A stretch of DNA of 64,000 nt from JACTOJ01 sp032335695 (lineage in GTDB: Bacteria > Bacillota > Clostridia > Clostridiales > Clostridiaceae). The position numbers and the translations under genes are program-made. Positions 33,776-43,624 of the stretch are shown here, in pieces (within the stretch, counting starts at the first letter, position 1; every line of letters begins with the position of its first letter). Location: contig NZ_JACTOJ010000001.1 in NCBI RefSeq assembly GCF_032335695.1, positions 248,001-312,000 on the forward strand, written 5' to 3'. The notes under the pieces were generated by a model, which worked only from the letters and a program-made list of their open reading frames with translations, was not told the DNA's origin and did no database searches.

Positions 33776-34894
33776 ATGACTGGATTATATGTTCATATTC
33801 CATTTTGTAAAAGCAAGTGTGCATATTGTGATTTCTGCTCTTACAGCAACATGGAAGAGAAAATGTTAAACTATTCACAGGCTCTCTGTAAAGAAATTAT
33901 GAATTCCTGCAAAGGAGAAAAGATAGACAGTATTTTCGTAGGTGGGGGAACTCCCACCTATTTGTCTTTGGAGGGATGGAAAAATTTATCTGAAGCATTT
34001 AGCACTTTGGATATAGCAGAAGGTACAGAGTTTACTGTGGAATGCAACCCTGGCAGTGTGGATGAAGAAAAACTTAAGCTGTTTAAAAAAATTGGAGTTA
34101 ACAGAATAAGTATTGGACTTCAGGCCTGGCAGAATAAAATATTAAAAGACATAGGAAGAATTCATACAATCGAAGAATTTATTGAAAGCTATAAATTAAT
34201 AAGAAAATGCGGCTTTGATAATATTAATGCGGACATAATTTTTGGACTACCTAATCAGACAGTTAAGGAATTCAAAGAAACCTTGAATAATTTAACGGAA
34301 CTGCAGCCTGAGCACATTTCCTGTTACAGCTTAATAGTAGAGGAAGGAACTCCTTTCTATAGGCTTAATAATGAAGGAAAGCTAAAGCTTCCTAAAGAAG
34401 ATAAAGAAAGAGAAATGTATGAAGCGGCTATAAACATATTGAAAAGCAAAGGGTATAAACAATATGAAATATCAAATTTTTCAAAAGAAGGCTATGAGTG
34501 CAAGCATAATATAAAATATTGGAAGCTGCAGGATTACATAGGATGCGGCACAGCAGCTCATTCATATATTAATAAAAAAAGGTATAGAAATGAAGCTCAT
34601 ATAGAAAGATATATAATAGGTATAAAATCTAAAGGCAGTGCTACAGTAGAGACTATTAATAACACTAACAAGGATGATATGGAAGAATTCATGTTTATGG
34701 GACTGAGGATGCTAGAAGGGATAAGCATGAAGGAATTCAGAGGTAGATTTAAAAAAGATTTTAATGAAGTATATGGAGATATAACAAATAAATTTTGTGA
34801 TCTAAATCTTATGAAGGTTAATGGAGACAAGGTGTTTTTAACTCACGATGGTATACAAGTATCCAACAGCATTATGTGCGAATATTTACTGTGA
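33776..34894 (+). CDS. hemW: HemW-type radical SAM protein (HemN-like)
   Basis: HemW is a heme-binding radical SAM protein related to oxygen-independent coproporphyrinogen oxidase; many are heme chaperones rather than oxidases. The 372-residue protein starts YVHIPFCKSKCAYCDFC with the C-x3-C-x2-C-x-C cluster motif, followed by FVGGGTPTYL, ECNPG, and GLPNQT. Position directly after lepA and before hrcA is typical of HemW in Firmicutes. AGGAGAG precedes the ATG. Confidence 0.93.
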   Translation: MTGLYVHIPFCKSKCAYCDFCSYSNMEEKMLNYSQALCKEIMNSCKGEKIDSIFVGGGTPTYLSLEGWKNLSEAFSTLDIAEGTEFTVECNPGSVDEEKLKLFKKIGVNRISIGLQAWQNKILKDIGRIHTIEEFIESYKLIRKCGFDNINADIIFGLPNQTVKEFKETLNNLTELQPEHISCYSLIVEEGTPFYRLNNEGKLKLPKEDKEREMYEAAINILKSKGYKQYEISNFSKEGYECKHNIKYWKLQDYIGCGTAAHSYINKKRYRNEAHIERYIIGIKSKGSATVETINNTNKDDMEEFMFMGLRMLEGISMKEFRGRFKKDFNEVYGDITNKFCDLNLMKVNGDKVFLTHDGIQVSNSIMCEYLL

Positions 34895-34987
34895 TAAAAG
34901 CATTAGAAAACGTGAGATTATAAGAGATATAGCACGATAAAAGCCAATAATTACAAAAACTCATATTATATCAATTTATATGTGAAG

Positions 34988-35016
34988 TTGACAAAGAAAT
35001 TTGTTAATGTTATTTT
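34988..35016 (+). promoter_or_regulatory. Sigma-A promoter of the hrcA-dnaK operon
   Basis: TTGACA (34988-34993), 17 bases, TATTTT (35011-35016). Transcription would begin just before the CIRCE element, which then lies in the 5' end of the transcript. Confidence 0.8.
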
Positions 35017-35029
35017 TAAATCGTAGTCA

Positions 35030-35056
35030 TTAGCACTCAGCAAATGCGAGTGCTAA
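35030..35056 (+). promoter_or_regulatory. CIRCE operator (HrcA binding site)
   Basis: TTAGCACTC (35030-35038), nine bases, GAGTGCTAA (35048-35056): a perfect match to the CIRCE consensus. HrcA binds it to repress this class I heat-shock operon. Confidence 0.98.
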
Positions 35057-35071
35057 CAAAGAGGTGATAGT

Positions 35072-36103
35072 ATGGAAATTGATGAAAGAAAAATAAGGAT
35101 ACTTCAAGCCATTATCAATGACTACATTAAAACCGGAGAGCCTGTTGGGTCGAGAACTATCTCAAGAAGGTATGACATAGGACTTAGTTCAGCGACCATA
35201 AGGAATGAAATGGCAGACTTGGAGGATATGGGGTATTTAGAACATATTCATACATCTTCCGGAAGAAAGCCATCAGACAAAGGTTACCGATTATATGTCG
35301 ATAAGCTAATGCAGCCTGGAGATATATCCTTGGAAGAAGAATTGCTTATTAATGGTGTGCTTATTAATGCAGCTTTGTTTGAAGTAGATAAAGTATTAAG
35401 GAAGGCTACAGTTCTGCTATCTAGACTAACTAATTTAGCCTGCGTGGTGAAGACTCCATCAGTTAAAAAGAGCTGCCTGAAAACTATACAATTGATAAGT
35501 ATAGACAACAATAATCTTTTATCAGTTATTGTGACCGACAGCGGTATAATTAAAAACAACATCATAAGAATCAACAATTCTATCAGCAGTGATAAACTTC
35601 TAAAAATAAATAATATTCTAAATATAAGATTAAAAAGTTTAACTATAGAGGATATTAACTTAGAAGTTATAAATAATTTAAAGAAAGACTTGATAGGATA
35701 TGATGATATATTTAATGCTATAATTCCGGTTCTTTATGAATGCCTTAATGAAGAAGACAGCTCAAATGTATTCATGGAAGGCGAAACTAATATTTTTCAA
35801 TATCCAGAGTATAAGGATATGGAAAGAGCAAGAGAATTTTTAAGCTTTATTAATGATAAAGAATTCTTGAAGAAGCTGCTTCCTGATATGGAAGGGACTG
35901 TTGTTAGCATAGGAGAAGAAAATTATATTCCTGAGGCTAAAGATTATAGCGTTATTTCTAAAACCTATTTTATAGGAGATAAATCTTCTGGGTCCATAGG
36001 AATAATTGGCCCTACAAGAATGGACTATTCTAAGGTGATAACAATATTAAATAGAGTCATTGATACAGTAAATAAGAATTTAAATACTTATGACGATTGG
36101 TAA
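35072..36103 (+). CDS. hrcA: Heat-inducible transcription repressor HrcA
   Basis: HrcA represses the hrcA-grpE-dnaK-dnaJ operon by binding CIRCE, and depends on GroEL for folding. The 343-residue protein has the N-terminal winged-helix domain (about 1-90: TGEPVGSRTISRRYDIGLSSATIRNEM, within which the recognition helix lies) and a C-terminal GAF-like dimerisation region with VSIGEEN and SIGIIGPTRMDY. AGAGGTGATA precedes the ATG. The perfect CIRCE just upstream indicates autoregulation. Confidence 0.97.
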   Translation: MEIDERKIRILQAIINDYIKTGEPVGSRTISRRYDIGLSSATIRNEMADLEDMGYLEHIHTSSGRKPSDKGYRLYVDKLMQPGDISLEEELLINGVLINAALFEVDKVLRKATVLLSRLTNLACVVKTPSVKKSCLKTIQLISIDNNNLLSVIVTDSGIIKNNIIRINNSISSDKLLKINNILNIRLKSLTIEDINLEVINNLKKDLIGYDDIFNAIIPVLYECLNEEDSSNVFMEGETNIFQYPEYKDMERAREFLSFINDKEFLKKLLPDMEGTVVSIGEENYIPEAKDYSVISKTYFIGDKSSGSIGIIGPTRMDYSKVITILNRVIDTVNKNLNTYDDW

Positions 36104-36149
36104 TCACATATTGAACTGATAAGTTCATAAAATAATGGAGGTAGAGTTG

Positions 36150-36791
36150 ATGGCAGAGAAAGATAAAATGGACGATACACTAGAGTCTAAAGAAGAATTA
36201 ATACAAGAAAATGAAACTGATACTTCTAAAGAAGAAAATGAAAAAGATGCAGAAGTTTTAGAAGATATTGAATTTGAAAAAAATAATGAAGAAGATGAAG
36301 CAGAGGCTCTTGAAAAACAACTAGCGCAGCTAAAAGAAGATAATTCTAAGCTTAAAAGTGATCTTTTTAAAGCAACTAATGAATTTGAAGCATTAAAAGA
36401 TAGACTTTTAAGAACTAATGCTGAATATGATAATTTTAGAAAAAGAACTGCCAAGGAAAAAGAAGAAATATATAACGATGCTTGTGCAGAGGTAATAGCA
36501 GCTGTTTTGCCAGTCTTAGATAGTCTTGAAAGGGCAGCAACTGTAGAATCAAGCTTAGAAGATTTGAAAAAGGGTATTGAAATGACAGTTAGACAATTTA
36601 ATAATGCTTTTGAAAAATTAAAAGTTGAAGAAATTCCTTCAGAGGGAGAATTTGATCCCAATCTTCACAACGCAGTCATGCACATCGAAGATGAAAATTT
36701 CGGAAAGAATTCCATCGCTGAGGTCTTTCAAAAAGGCTATAAAAAAGACGAAAAAATTATCAGATATAGCATGGTTAAAGTGGCTAATTAA
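36150..36791 (+). CDS. grpE: Nucleotide exchange factor GrpE
   Basis: GrpE releases ADP from DnaK. The 213-residue protein has an acidic disordered N-terminus (about 1-60), a long coiled coil (about 55-110) and the C-terminal beta domain (LKVEEIPSEGEFDPNLHNAVM, then EVFQKGYKKDEKIIRYSMVKV). An ATG at 36135 is in frame but overlaps GGAGG (36138-36142); ATG at 36150 is correctly spaced. Second gene of the CIRCE-controlled operon. Confidence 0.96.
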   Translation: MAEKDKMDDTLESKEELIQENETDTSKEENEKDAEVLEDIEFEKNNEEDEAEALEKQLAQLKEDNSKLKSDLFKATNEFEALKDRLLRTNAEYDNFRKRTAKEKEEIYNDACAEVIAAVLPVLDSLERAATVESSLEDLKKGIEMTVRQFNNAFEKLKVEEIPSEGEFDPNLHNAVMHIEDENFGKNSIAEVFQKGYKKDEKIIRYSMVKVAN

Positions 36792-36842
36792 CATTTTTAG
36801 AAAATAGAACATTGTTTTTGTAAATATAAGGAGGTAAATCAA

Positions 36843-38714
36843 ATGGGAAAAATAATAGGTATTGACTTAGGAACAACAAATTCATGTGTAGCTGTTATGG
36901 AAGGAGGAGAACCAGTAGTTATCGCTAATTCAGAAGGTGCAAGAACTACTCCTTCAGTAGTATCCTTCCAGGCAGGTGGAGAAAGACTAGTAGGTCAGGT
37001 TGCTAAAAGACAGGCAATAACAAATCCTGATAAAACAATAATTTCTATAAAGAGACACATGGGAACTAATCATAAGGTAGATATAGATGGAAAAGAGTAC
37101 ACTCCACAGGAAATATCAGCAATGATACTTCAGAAAATAAAAGCTGATGCTGAAGCTTACCTTGGAGAAACTGTTACAGAAGCAGTTATCACAGTTCCAG
37201 CATATTTTAATGACAGCCAGAGACAGGCAACTAAGGATGCAGGAAAAATAGCTGGTCTTGATGTAAAAAGAATAATAAACGAGCCAACAGCAGCATCTCT
37301 TGCCTATGGTCTTGACAAGACAGATTCAAACCATAAGATATTAGTTTACGACCTTGGTGGTGGTACTTTCGATGTATCCATACTTGAACTTGGAGATGGA
37401 GTTTTCGAAGTTAAATCAACAAATGGTAATACTCGTCTTGGTGGAGATGACTTCGACCAGAAGGTAATGGACTATATAGCTGAAACCTTTAAGAGTGAAA
37501 ATGGTATTGATTTAAGAAATGATAAAATGGCTCTTCAAAGATTAAAGGAAGCTGCAGAAAAAGCTAAAATAGAGCTTTCATCTTCAATGCAGACTAACAT
37601 AAACTTGCCATTTATTACAGCGGATGCAACAGGTCCAAAGCATATAGACATGAACCTTACAAGAGCTAAATTCAATGAATTAACTCATGATTTAGTACAG
37701 TCAACAATAGAGCCAATGAGAAAAGCTCTTGAAGATGCTAAGCTAAGCATTAATGAAGTTGATAAGGTAATACTTGTTGGTGGATCTACAAGAATACCAG
37801 CAGTTGTAGATGCAGTTAAAAGCTTCACAGGAAAGGATCCATCAAAGGGAGTTAACCCTGATGAATGTGTTGCTGTAGGAGCAGCAATTCAGGCAGGTGT
37901 TCTTACTGGTGATGTTAAGGATATATTGCTTCTTGACGTAACACCACTTACTCTTGGAATAGAGACTATGGGAGGAGTAGCAACTCCATTAATTCAAAGA
38001 AATACAACAATACCAACTAGAAAGAGCCAGGTGTTCACTACAGCTGCTGATAGCCAAACTTCTGTTGAAATACATGTAGTTCAAGGCGAAAGACAGATGG
38101 CAAATGATAATAAATCACTTGGACAGTTTACTCTTTCAGGTATAGCTCCAGCACCAAGAGGAATTCCTCAGATAGAAGTTACTTTTGATATAGATGCTAA
38201 TGGTATAGTAAATGTTTCTGCAAAAGACAAGGGAACAGGAAAGGAAGCTAACATAACAATAACAGCTTCAACTAACCTAAGCGACAGTGAAATAGATAAG
38301 GCTGTAAAAGAAGCAGAAAGATTTGCTGAAGAGGATAAGAAACGTAAAGAATCAATAGAAGTTAAGAACAATGCAGATCAAGTATTGTATCAGACTGAAA
38401 AGACTCTTAAGGATCTTGGAGACAAAGTAAGTGCAGAAGATAAGAGCAAAATTGAAGACAAATTATCAGCTCTTAGAGCAGTAAAAGATGGAGAAGATTT
38501 AGAAGCTATAAAGAAAGCTAGCGAAGAAGTTACTCAGGAATTCTACGCTGTTTCAGCAAAGATATATCAAGCTAATGGAGGAGCAGAAGGAGCACAGGGT
38601 GCAGGCTTTGATCCTAATAACATGGGCGGAGCTAATCCAAATGCAGGAACTTCATCAAATGATGGCGGATATAATGTAGTAGATGCTGATTTCAAGGTTG
38701 ACGATAACAAATAA
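36843..38714 (+). CDS. dnaK: Chaperone DnaK (Hsp70)
   Basis: DnaK binds exposed hydrophobic peptides in an ATP-driven cycle with DnaJ and GrpE. The 623-residue protein has the ATPase domain (GIDLGTTNSCVAVMEGG, VYDLGGGTFDVS, VGGSTRIPAV), the linker DILLLDVTPLTLG, the peptide-binding domain, and a Gly/Asn-rich tail ending in VVDADFKVDDNK. Length and motifs are standard. AAGGAGGT precedes the ATG. A terminator-like hairpin before dnaJ suggests that part of the transcripts end here. Confidence 0.98.
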   Translation: MGKIIGIDLGTTNSCVAVMEGGEPVVIANSEGARTTPSVVSFQAGGERLVGQVAKRQAITNPDKTIISIKRHMGTNHKVDIDGKEYTPQEISAMILQKIKADAEAYLGETVTEAVITVPAYFNDSQRQATKDAGKIAGLDVKRIINEPTAASLAYGLDKTDSNHKILVYDLGGGTFDVSILELGDGVFEVKSTNGNTRLGGDDFDQKVMDYIAETFKSENGIDLRNDKMALQRLKEAAEKAKIELSSSMQTNINLPFITADATGPKHIDMNLTRAKFNELTHDLVQSTIEPMRKALEDAKLSINEVDKVILVGGSTRIPAVVDAVKSFTGKDPSKGVNPDECVAVGAAIQAGVLTGDVKDILLLDVTPLTLGIETMGGVATPLIQRNTTIPTRKSQVFTTAADSQTSVEIHVVQGERQMANDNKSLGQFTLSGIAPAPRGIPQIEVTFDIDANGIVNVSAKDKGTGKEANITITASTNLSDSEIDKAVKEAERFAEEDKKRKESIEVKNNADQVLYQTEKTLKDLGDKVSAEDKSKIEDKLSALRAVKDGEDLEAIKKASEEVTQEFYAVSAKIYQANGGAEGAQGAGFDPNNMGGANPNAGTSSNDGGYNVVDADFKVDDNK

Positions 38715-38731
38715 TATATAATAGCAAAAAT

Positions 38732-38775
38732 AAATAGGGGAAAGGGCTAATTTACCCTTTCCCTATTTTAAATTT
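38732..38775 (+). terminator. Hairpin between dnaK and dnaJ
   Basis: AAATAGGGGAAAGGG and CCCTTTCCCTATTT pair with a single bulged G, followed by T/A-rich sequence. It probably reduces dnaJ expression relative to dnaK. Confidence 0.75.
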
Positions 38776-38839
38776 AAGTATATAATGTATGAGATTGTTT
38801 TGTGATTTATGATCAATATATGTAGGTGGTGAAATTTGG

Positions 38840-39982
38840 ATGGCAAGCAAGGATTATTATGAAGTATTAGGGGTTTCGCGTGATGCCAGCGATGATGATA
38901 TAAAAAAGGCTTTTAGAAAATTGGCTATCAAATATCATCCAGATAAAAATAAAGGTGATAAGGAAGCAGAAGACAAATTTAAGGAAATAAATGAAGCCTA
39001 TCAGATACTTTCTGATCCAGAAAAAAAATCAAGATATGATCAATATGGAACAGCAGATTTCCAGGGTGGTTTTGACGGTGGCTTCAATGGAGGCGGCTTT
39101 GACTTTTCCGAAATGGGTGGTTTTGGAGATATATTTGATTCCTTCTTTGGAGGTGGATTTTCAGGAGGAGGAGGAAGAAGAAGTAAGAATGCTCCTGAAA
39201 GAGGTGCTGACCTTGAAGTTCAATTAATTTTAACTTTTGAAGAGGCTGTTTTTGGAGCAAAGAAAGAAATAAATGTGACAAGACGTGAGAATTGTGAACA
39301 CTGCGGCGGCTCAGGGGCAAAGGCAGGCACATCTCCTAAAACCTGTGATAAATGCGGTGGAACAGGTCAGGTTAGAACTCAGAGAAATACTCCGCTTGGA
39401 AGCTTTGTAAGTATGAGCACTTGTGATAAATGCGGAGGTAAGGGTAAGATAATTACTGATCCTTGTACTCATTGTCATGGAACTGGAAAGGAAAGAAAAA
39501 ATAGAACCATAACAGTTAATGTACCTGCAGGTGTAGATACTGGAAATGTTATTCCTTTAAGAGGACAAGGAGAGCATGGTGCCAATGGTGGGCCAGCAGG
39601 AGATTTATATATAAATCTTAAGGTTTCTAATCATCAGTTATTTAAGAGAAAAGGCTTTGATATACACATAGATGCGCACATAAGCTTTGGTCAGGCGGTT
39701 TTTGGTACTGAACTAAAAGTTCCTACAGTAGATGGGGATGTAAAATATTCCGTTCCAGCTGGAACTCAATCAGGTACTATTTTCAGACTTAAGGGCAAAG
39801 GGGTACAGAGAGTTAATTCTGCAGGTAAAGGTGACGAATACGTTAATGTAGTTGTAGATATACCAAAGACTCTCAATGAGAAGCAGAAGGAAGCCTTGAA
39901 AAATTACATGGAGCTTTTTGGTGAAGAAGTTATCGATGATAAAAAGGGCGGTTCTTTTATGGGAAAAATATTTGGTAAATAG
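38840..39982 (+). CDS. dnaJ: Chaperone DnaJ (Hsp40)
   Basis: DnaJ delivers substrates to DnaK and stimulates its ATPase. The 380-residue protein has an N-terminal J domain with HPD (KYHPDKN), a Gly/Phe-rich region, a zinc domain with four CxxCxGxG repeats (CEHCGGSG, CDKCGGTG, CDKCGGKG, CTHCHGTG) and the C-terminal substrate domains. All key residues are present. It is followed by a hairpin before prmA. Confidence 0.98.
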   Translation: MASKDYYEVLGVSRDASDDDIKKAFRKLAIKYHPDKNKGDKEAEDKFKEINEAYQILSDPEKKSRYDQYGTADFQGGFDGGFNGGGFDFSEMGGFGDIFDSFFGGGFSGGGGRRSKNAPERGADLEVQLILTFEEAVFGAKKEINVTRRENCEHCGGSGAKAGTSPKTCDKCGGTGQVRTQRNTPLGSFVSMSTCDKCGGKGKIITDPCTHCHGTGKERKNRTITVNVPAGVDTGNVIPLRGQGEHGANGGPAGDLYINLKVSNHQLFKRKGFDIHIDAHISFGQAVFGTELKVPTVDGDVKYSVPAGTQSGTIFRLKGKGVQRVNSAGKGDEYVNVVVDIPKTLNEKQKEALKNYMELFGEEVIDDKKGGSFMGKIFGK

Positions 39983-39986
39983 ATGG

Positions 39987-40017
39987 AAACTTCGTCTGTA
40001 TATCGGGCGAAGTTTTT
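39987..40017 (+). terminator. Terminator after dnaJ
   Basis: AAACTTCG (39987-39994) and CGAAGTTT (40008-40015) form an 8-bp stem running into five T residues. Confidence 0.75.
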
Positions 40018-40060
40018 CCGTATTGCTATGTTTATTATTAATTTACGAAAGGATGATAAA

Positions 40061-41005
40061 ATGAGCGGCACATGGTACGAAGTTAAGATTATTACTAAAA
40101 GCGAAGCTATAGAGCCTATATCGGGCATATTTTATGGTATGGATGTAAAAGGTGTAGCTATTGAGGATCCAAATGATATACTTCAAAGGGAACAGGGACC
40201 TCTTACCTGGGATTTTGCAGATATAAACATTCTAGAGTATAAAGGAAAAGCAGCTGTAGTAAAGGGATATTTTAATGACACTGAAAATGGAGCTGAGCTT
40301 GAAAGCTATGTAAAAAGCAAGCTTGAAGAATTAAAGGACATGGGAATAGATATAGGTGAAGGCACAGTTTATTGCCAGCTAGTAAAAGAAGAGGACTGGG
40401 CAAACAATTGGAAGAAATATTATAAGCCTACTAAAATAGGAGATAAGATAATTATAAAGCCTTTATGGGAAGAATATGAAGCTAAAAATGGAGAAATGGT
40501 AGTAGTACTTGATCCGGGCATGGCTTTTGGAACTGGAACTCATGAGACTACAAGAATGTGCATATTATCCTTAGAAAAGCATGTAAAAAAAGACAGTGAA
40601 GTTTTCGATATAGGAACAGGTTCTGGAATACTTGCTATAACTGCAGCAAAATTAGGTGCTAAAAATGTTGTAGGTGTGGATTTAGACCCTGTAGCAGTAG
40701 ACTCTGCAAAGGAAAATGTAGAGTACAATAATCTTGACAATATAGAAGTGCTTTACGGAAATCTTATGGATGTGGTAGAAGGAAAAGCTGATGTGATAGT
40801 AGCTAATATAATTGCAGAAGTTATAGTAATTCTAGTGGATTCCGTAAAGAATTTTATAAAAACAGGCGGAAGATTTATTACTTCGGGTATAATTAAGGAT
40901 AGAAAAGACATGGTAGTTAATAAACTATTAGCGGAAGGCTTTGAAGTAGAGGAAATAATGAATGATGGTGAGTGGCTCTGCATAACTGCTGTGTATAATA
41001 AATAG
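40061..41005 (+). CDS. prmA: Ribosomal protein L11 methyltransferase
   Basis: PrmA trimethylates lysines and the N-terminus of ribosomal protein L11. The 314-residue protein has the N-terminal L11-binding region (MSGTWYEVKI, about 1-90) and an S-adenosylmethionine domain with DPGMAFGTGTHETT and VFDIGTGSGILAI, then VIVANIIA. The frame is open back to 39983, but that part covers the dnaJ terminator; GAAAGGA supports ATG at 40061. Next to dnaJ as in many Firmicutes. Confidence 0.95.
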   Translation: MSGTWYEVKIITKSEAIEPISGIFYGMDVKGVAIEDPNDILQREQGPLTWDFADINILEYKGKAAVVKGYFNDTENGAELESYVKSKLEELKDMGIDIGEGTVYCQLVKEEDWANNWKKYYKPTKIGDKIIIKPLWEEYEAKNGEMVVVLDPGMAFGTGTHETTRMCILSLEKHVKKDSEVFDIGTGSGILAITAAKLGAKNVVGVDLDPVAVDSAKENVEYNNLDNIEVLYGNLMDVVEGKADVIVANIIAEVIVILVDSVKNFIKTGGRFITSGIIKDRKDMVVNKLLAEGFEVEEIMNDGEWLCITAVYNK

Positions 41006-41015
41006 GAGTGAAAAT

Positions 41016-41765
41016 ATGCATAAGTTTTTTGTGACACCTGACAGTATAAACGAATCAAAAGCAACTATAACTGGGGATGATGTTAAACATATATATAAAG
41101 TTATCAGACTTAAGGCTGGAGACAAAATAGTAATCAATGATACTCGAGGAAATGAGTACTTAGGAAGCATAGAAAATGTAAATAAAGCAGCGGTAGATAT
41201 TTCTATATTAGAAAAAGTTCAGGATAGCAGTGAAAGCCCAATTAAAATAACTCTTTTTCAGGGTTTGCCTAAGTCTGCTAAGATGGATTACATCGTGCAA
41301 AAGGGAACCGAAATAGGTATAAATGAAATAATACCTATAATAACAGGAAGAGTAGTAGTAAAAAATGAAATCGGTGAATATAAAAAGACCGACAGATGGC
41401 AGAGAATTGCCTTGGAAGCTTGCAAACAATGTAAGAGATCTTCCATACCAAAGATAGCTTCGCCTATAGAATTTAATGAACTGTTAGAACTTCTTAAAGC
41501 TTTTGATACCATAGTTGTTCCTTATGAAAATGAAGCAGGTCTTGGAATAAAAAAGATGGTTTCAGACCTTAAGCATAAGGCTTATAACATAGCAGTTATA
41601 ATAGGACCAGAAGGCGGATTTGAAGAAAGCGAAATTGATGAATTATCTGAAATGGGTGCTTATATTGTAACTTTAGGTCCTAGAATATTAAGAACAGAGA
41701 CTGCGGGTATAGTTTGCAGTGCTATTTTAGAATATGAGCTTGGAGATATGGGAGGAAAAATTTGA
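41016..41765 (+). CDS. rsmE: 16S rRNA (uracil1498-N3)-methyltransferase
   Basis: RsmE methylates U1498 of 16S rRNA. The 249-residue protein has an N-terminal PUA-like domain (MHKFFVTPDS to about 70) and a C-terminal SPOUT knot with IGPEGGFEESEID and LGPRILRTETAG. The ATG follows prmA by ten bases with GGAGTGA. Its stop codon overlaps the start codon of mtaB (TGATG). Confidence 0.95.
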   Translation: MHKFFVTPDSINESKATITGDDVKHIYKVIRLKAGDKIVINDTRGNEYLGSIENVNKAAVDISILEKVQDSSESPIKITLFQGLPKSAKMDYIVQKGTEIGINEIIPIITGRVVVKNEIGEYKKTDRWQRIALEACKQCKRSSIPKIASPIEFNELLELLKAFDTIVVPYENEAGLGIKKMVSDLKHKAYNIAVIIGPEGGFEESEIDELSEMGAYIVTLGPRILRTETAGIVCSAILEYELGDMGGKI

Positions 41766-43075
41766 TGAAAGTTGCATTTGCTACCCTAGGATGCAGAGTT
41801 AATATATATGAATCTGAGGCCATGGCAGAAAAATTTATTCGCGATGGTTATGATGTGGTAGAATATGAAGAATTTGCTGATGTATATGTGATTAATACCT
41901 GTACAGTTACAAGCATGGGAGACAAAAAATCAAGACAGATGATAGGGAGAGCCAGAAGAAAGAATTCCGATGCTATAATTGCTGTAGTAGGCTGCTATTC
42001 TCAAGTAGCATCTGAGGAAGTAGCAGGATTTGAAGGTGTTGACGTAGTGCTTGGAAGTCGTAACAAGGGTGACATTGTATATTGGGTTAACAGAGCTAGA
42101 GATGAAAAAACTCAGATAGTGGAAGTTAATCCAATATTAAAGGATAATGTGTTTGAGGAACTATCCATAGAAACCTATAAAGATAGAACAAGAGCTTTTC
42201 TTAAAATACAGGACGGATGCAATAGATTTTGTTCCTATTGCCTTATACCTTATGCAAGAGGAGCTGTTTGCAGCAAGGCACCTGACAATATTATGAGAGA
42301 AGTTAAGGAATTAGCTCAAAATGGCTTTAAGGAAATAATATTATCAGGTATTCATACTGCTTCCTATGGAGTGGACTTGAAGGAAAATATAACTTTAGTG
42401 GATATATTGGAAAAAGTAAACGAGGTAGAAGGCGTAGAAAGAATAAGAATAGGTTCCATTGATCCAACATTTTTTACGGAGGAAGTTTTAGAGAGAATAG
42501 TAAAGCTTGAAAAATTATGTCCTCATTTCCACTTGTCCCTTCAAAGCGGATGTGATGAAACTCTAAAAAGAATGAATAGAAGATATACTTCAAAACTGTA
42601 CGAAGAAATCGTGGTTAGACTTAGAGAAAGAATGCCTGATGTGTCTATAACTACCGATATCATAGTTGGATTTCCTGGAGAGACTGAAGAGGAATTCAAT
42701 AAAACCTATGAATTCTTAAAAGACATAAAATTATCCAAGACTCATATATTTAAATACAGCCCAAGAAAAGGTACCGCTGCATCAAAAATGAAGGATGATG
42801 TAACTCCCCAGGTTAAGGATAAGAGAAGCAAGCTTCTTATAGAGCTAAATGATAAGAATGAAGCTATGTTTATTGAAAAATATGTAGGAAAAAATATGAA
42901 AGTTCTTTACGAACAAAAAACTTCCCTAGGAGAGCATATGTATGAAGGTTATACCTCAAATTATATAAAAGTTATAACAGAATTTAAAAAAGCTGATCCA
43001 ACAGGCAAAATCATAGATACAAAAATAGAAAAATCTCAGGTTGAATTTGCATATGGAACAGCAATAGAGGTATAA
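41765..43075 (+). CDS. mtaB: tRNA (t6A37) methylthiotransferase MtaB
   Basis: MtaB is a radical SAM enzyme that adds a methylthio group to t6A at position 37 of tRNAs. The 436-residue protein has an N-terminal UPF0004 domain with three cluster cysteines (FATLGCRVN, INTCTVTS, VVGCYSQ), a radical SAM core (CNRFCSYCLIPYARG) and a C-terminal TRAM-like segment (about 370-436). The sequence TLGCRVN and neighbourhood (prmA, rsmE) favour MtaB over MiaB or RimO. The start ATG overlaps the rsmE stop. Confidence 0.94.
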   Translation: MKVAFATLGCRVNIYESEAMAEKFIRDGYDVVEYEEFADVYVINTCTVTSMGDKKSRQMIGRARRKNSDAIIAVVGCYSQVASEEVAGFEGVDVVLGSRNKGDIVYWVNRARDEKTQIVEVNPILKDNVFEELSIETYKDRTRAFLKIQDGCNRFCSYCLIPYARGAVCSKAPDNIMREVKELAQNGFKEIILSGIHTASYGVDLKENITLVDILEKVNEVEGVERIRIGSIDPTFFTEEVLERIVKLEKLCPHFHLSLQSGCDETLKRMNRRYTSKLYEEIVVRLRERMPDVSITTDIIVGFPGETEEEFNKTYEFLKDIKLSKTHIFKYSPRKGTAASKMKDDVTPQVKDKRSKLLIELNDKNEAMFIEKYVGKNMKVLYEQKTSLGEHMYEGYTSNYIKVITEFKKADPTGKIIDTKIEKSQVEFAYGTAIEV

Positions 43076-43111
43076 TATGGATATATAGAAGCAGAAAAAG
43101 GAGGGACGAAG

Positions 43112-43456
43112 ATGAGCGATTGTATTTTTTGCAAAATAGTGAGCGGTGAAATACCTTCAAAGAAAGTATATGAAGATGACTATATTTTGGCATTTTATGA
43201 TATCAGTCCAGAAGCTCCAGTACATGTGATTATAATACCTAAAAAGCATATACAAAGTGTTAACCAGTTAAATGCGGAAGATGGCGAACTTATAGGTAAA
43301 ATTTTCTTGTCTGCAAAGGAAATAACAAAAAAACTTGGTGTTTCTGAAAAAGGATATAGAATAGTTAATAATTGTGGTGAGCAGGGAGGACAAACCGTTC
43401 AGCATCTGCACTATCATTTGCTAGGAGGCAGAGATATGACTTGGCCACCAGGCTAA
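43112..43456 (+). CDS. HIT family nucleotide-binding protein
   Basis: Histidine-triad proteins hydrolyse nucleoside phosphoramidates and related nucleotides. The 114-residue protein starts MSDCIFCKIVSGEIPS and has the HIT signature QHLHYHLLGG near the C-terminus, with the zinc-like CxxC (CIFC) of the HINT branch. GGAGGG precedes the ATG. Its physiological substrate is unknown. It ends the prmA-rsmE-mtaB group. Confidence 0.94.
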   Translation: MSDCIFCKIVSGEIPSKKVYEDDYILAFYDISPEAPVHVIIIPKKHIQSVNQLNAEDGELIGKIFLSAKEITKKLGVSEKGYRIVNNCGEQGGQTVQHLHYHLLGGRDMTWPPG

Positions 43457-43517
43457 GGAGCAATAATTTATTTTGTGATGCATGTGCTTTAAAATAGGCT
43501 AATTTACTGAGAAATTC

Positions 43518-43547
43518 TTGACAGTTTAATACAACATAATGTATAAT
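43518..43547 (+). promoter_or_regulatory. Sigma-A promoter of rpsU-yqeY
   Basis: TTGACA (43518-43523) and TATAAT (43542-43547) with an 18-base spacer give a strong promoter; the leader to rpsU is about 70 bases. Confidence 0.8.
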
Positions 43548-43624
43548 AAACAATGTGTTATTTGTACCCAAAGGCTGATTTTATTATGCAATAAGATTAG
43601 AGCTAGCGGAGGGAGGGATAATTG

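Noticed and set aside
36125..36661. Long - strand serine-rich open frame opposite grpE
   Set aside because: Antisense to grpE; the serine richness comes from reversed Glu/Asp codons. No start signal.
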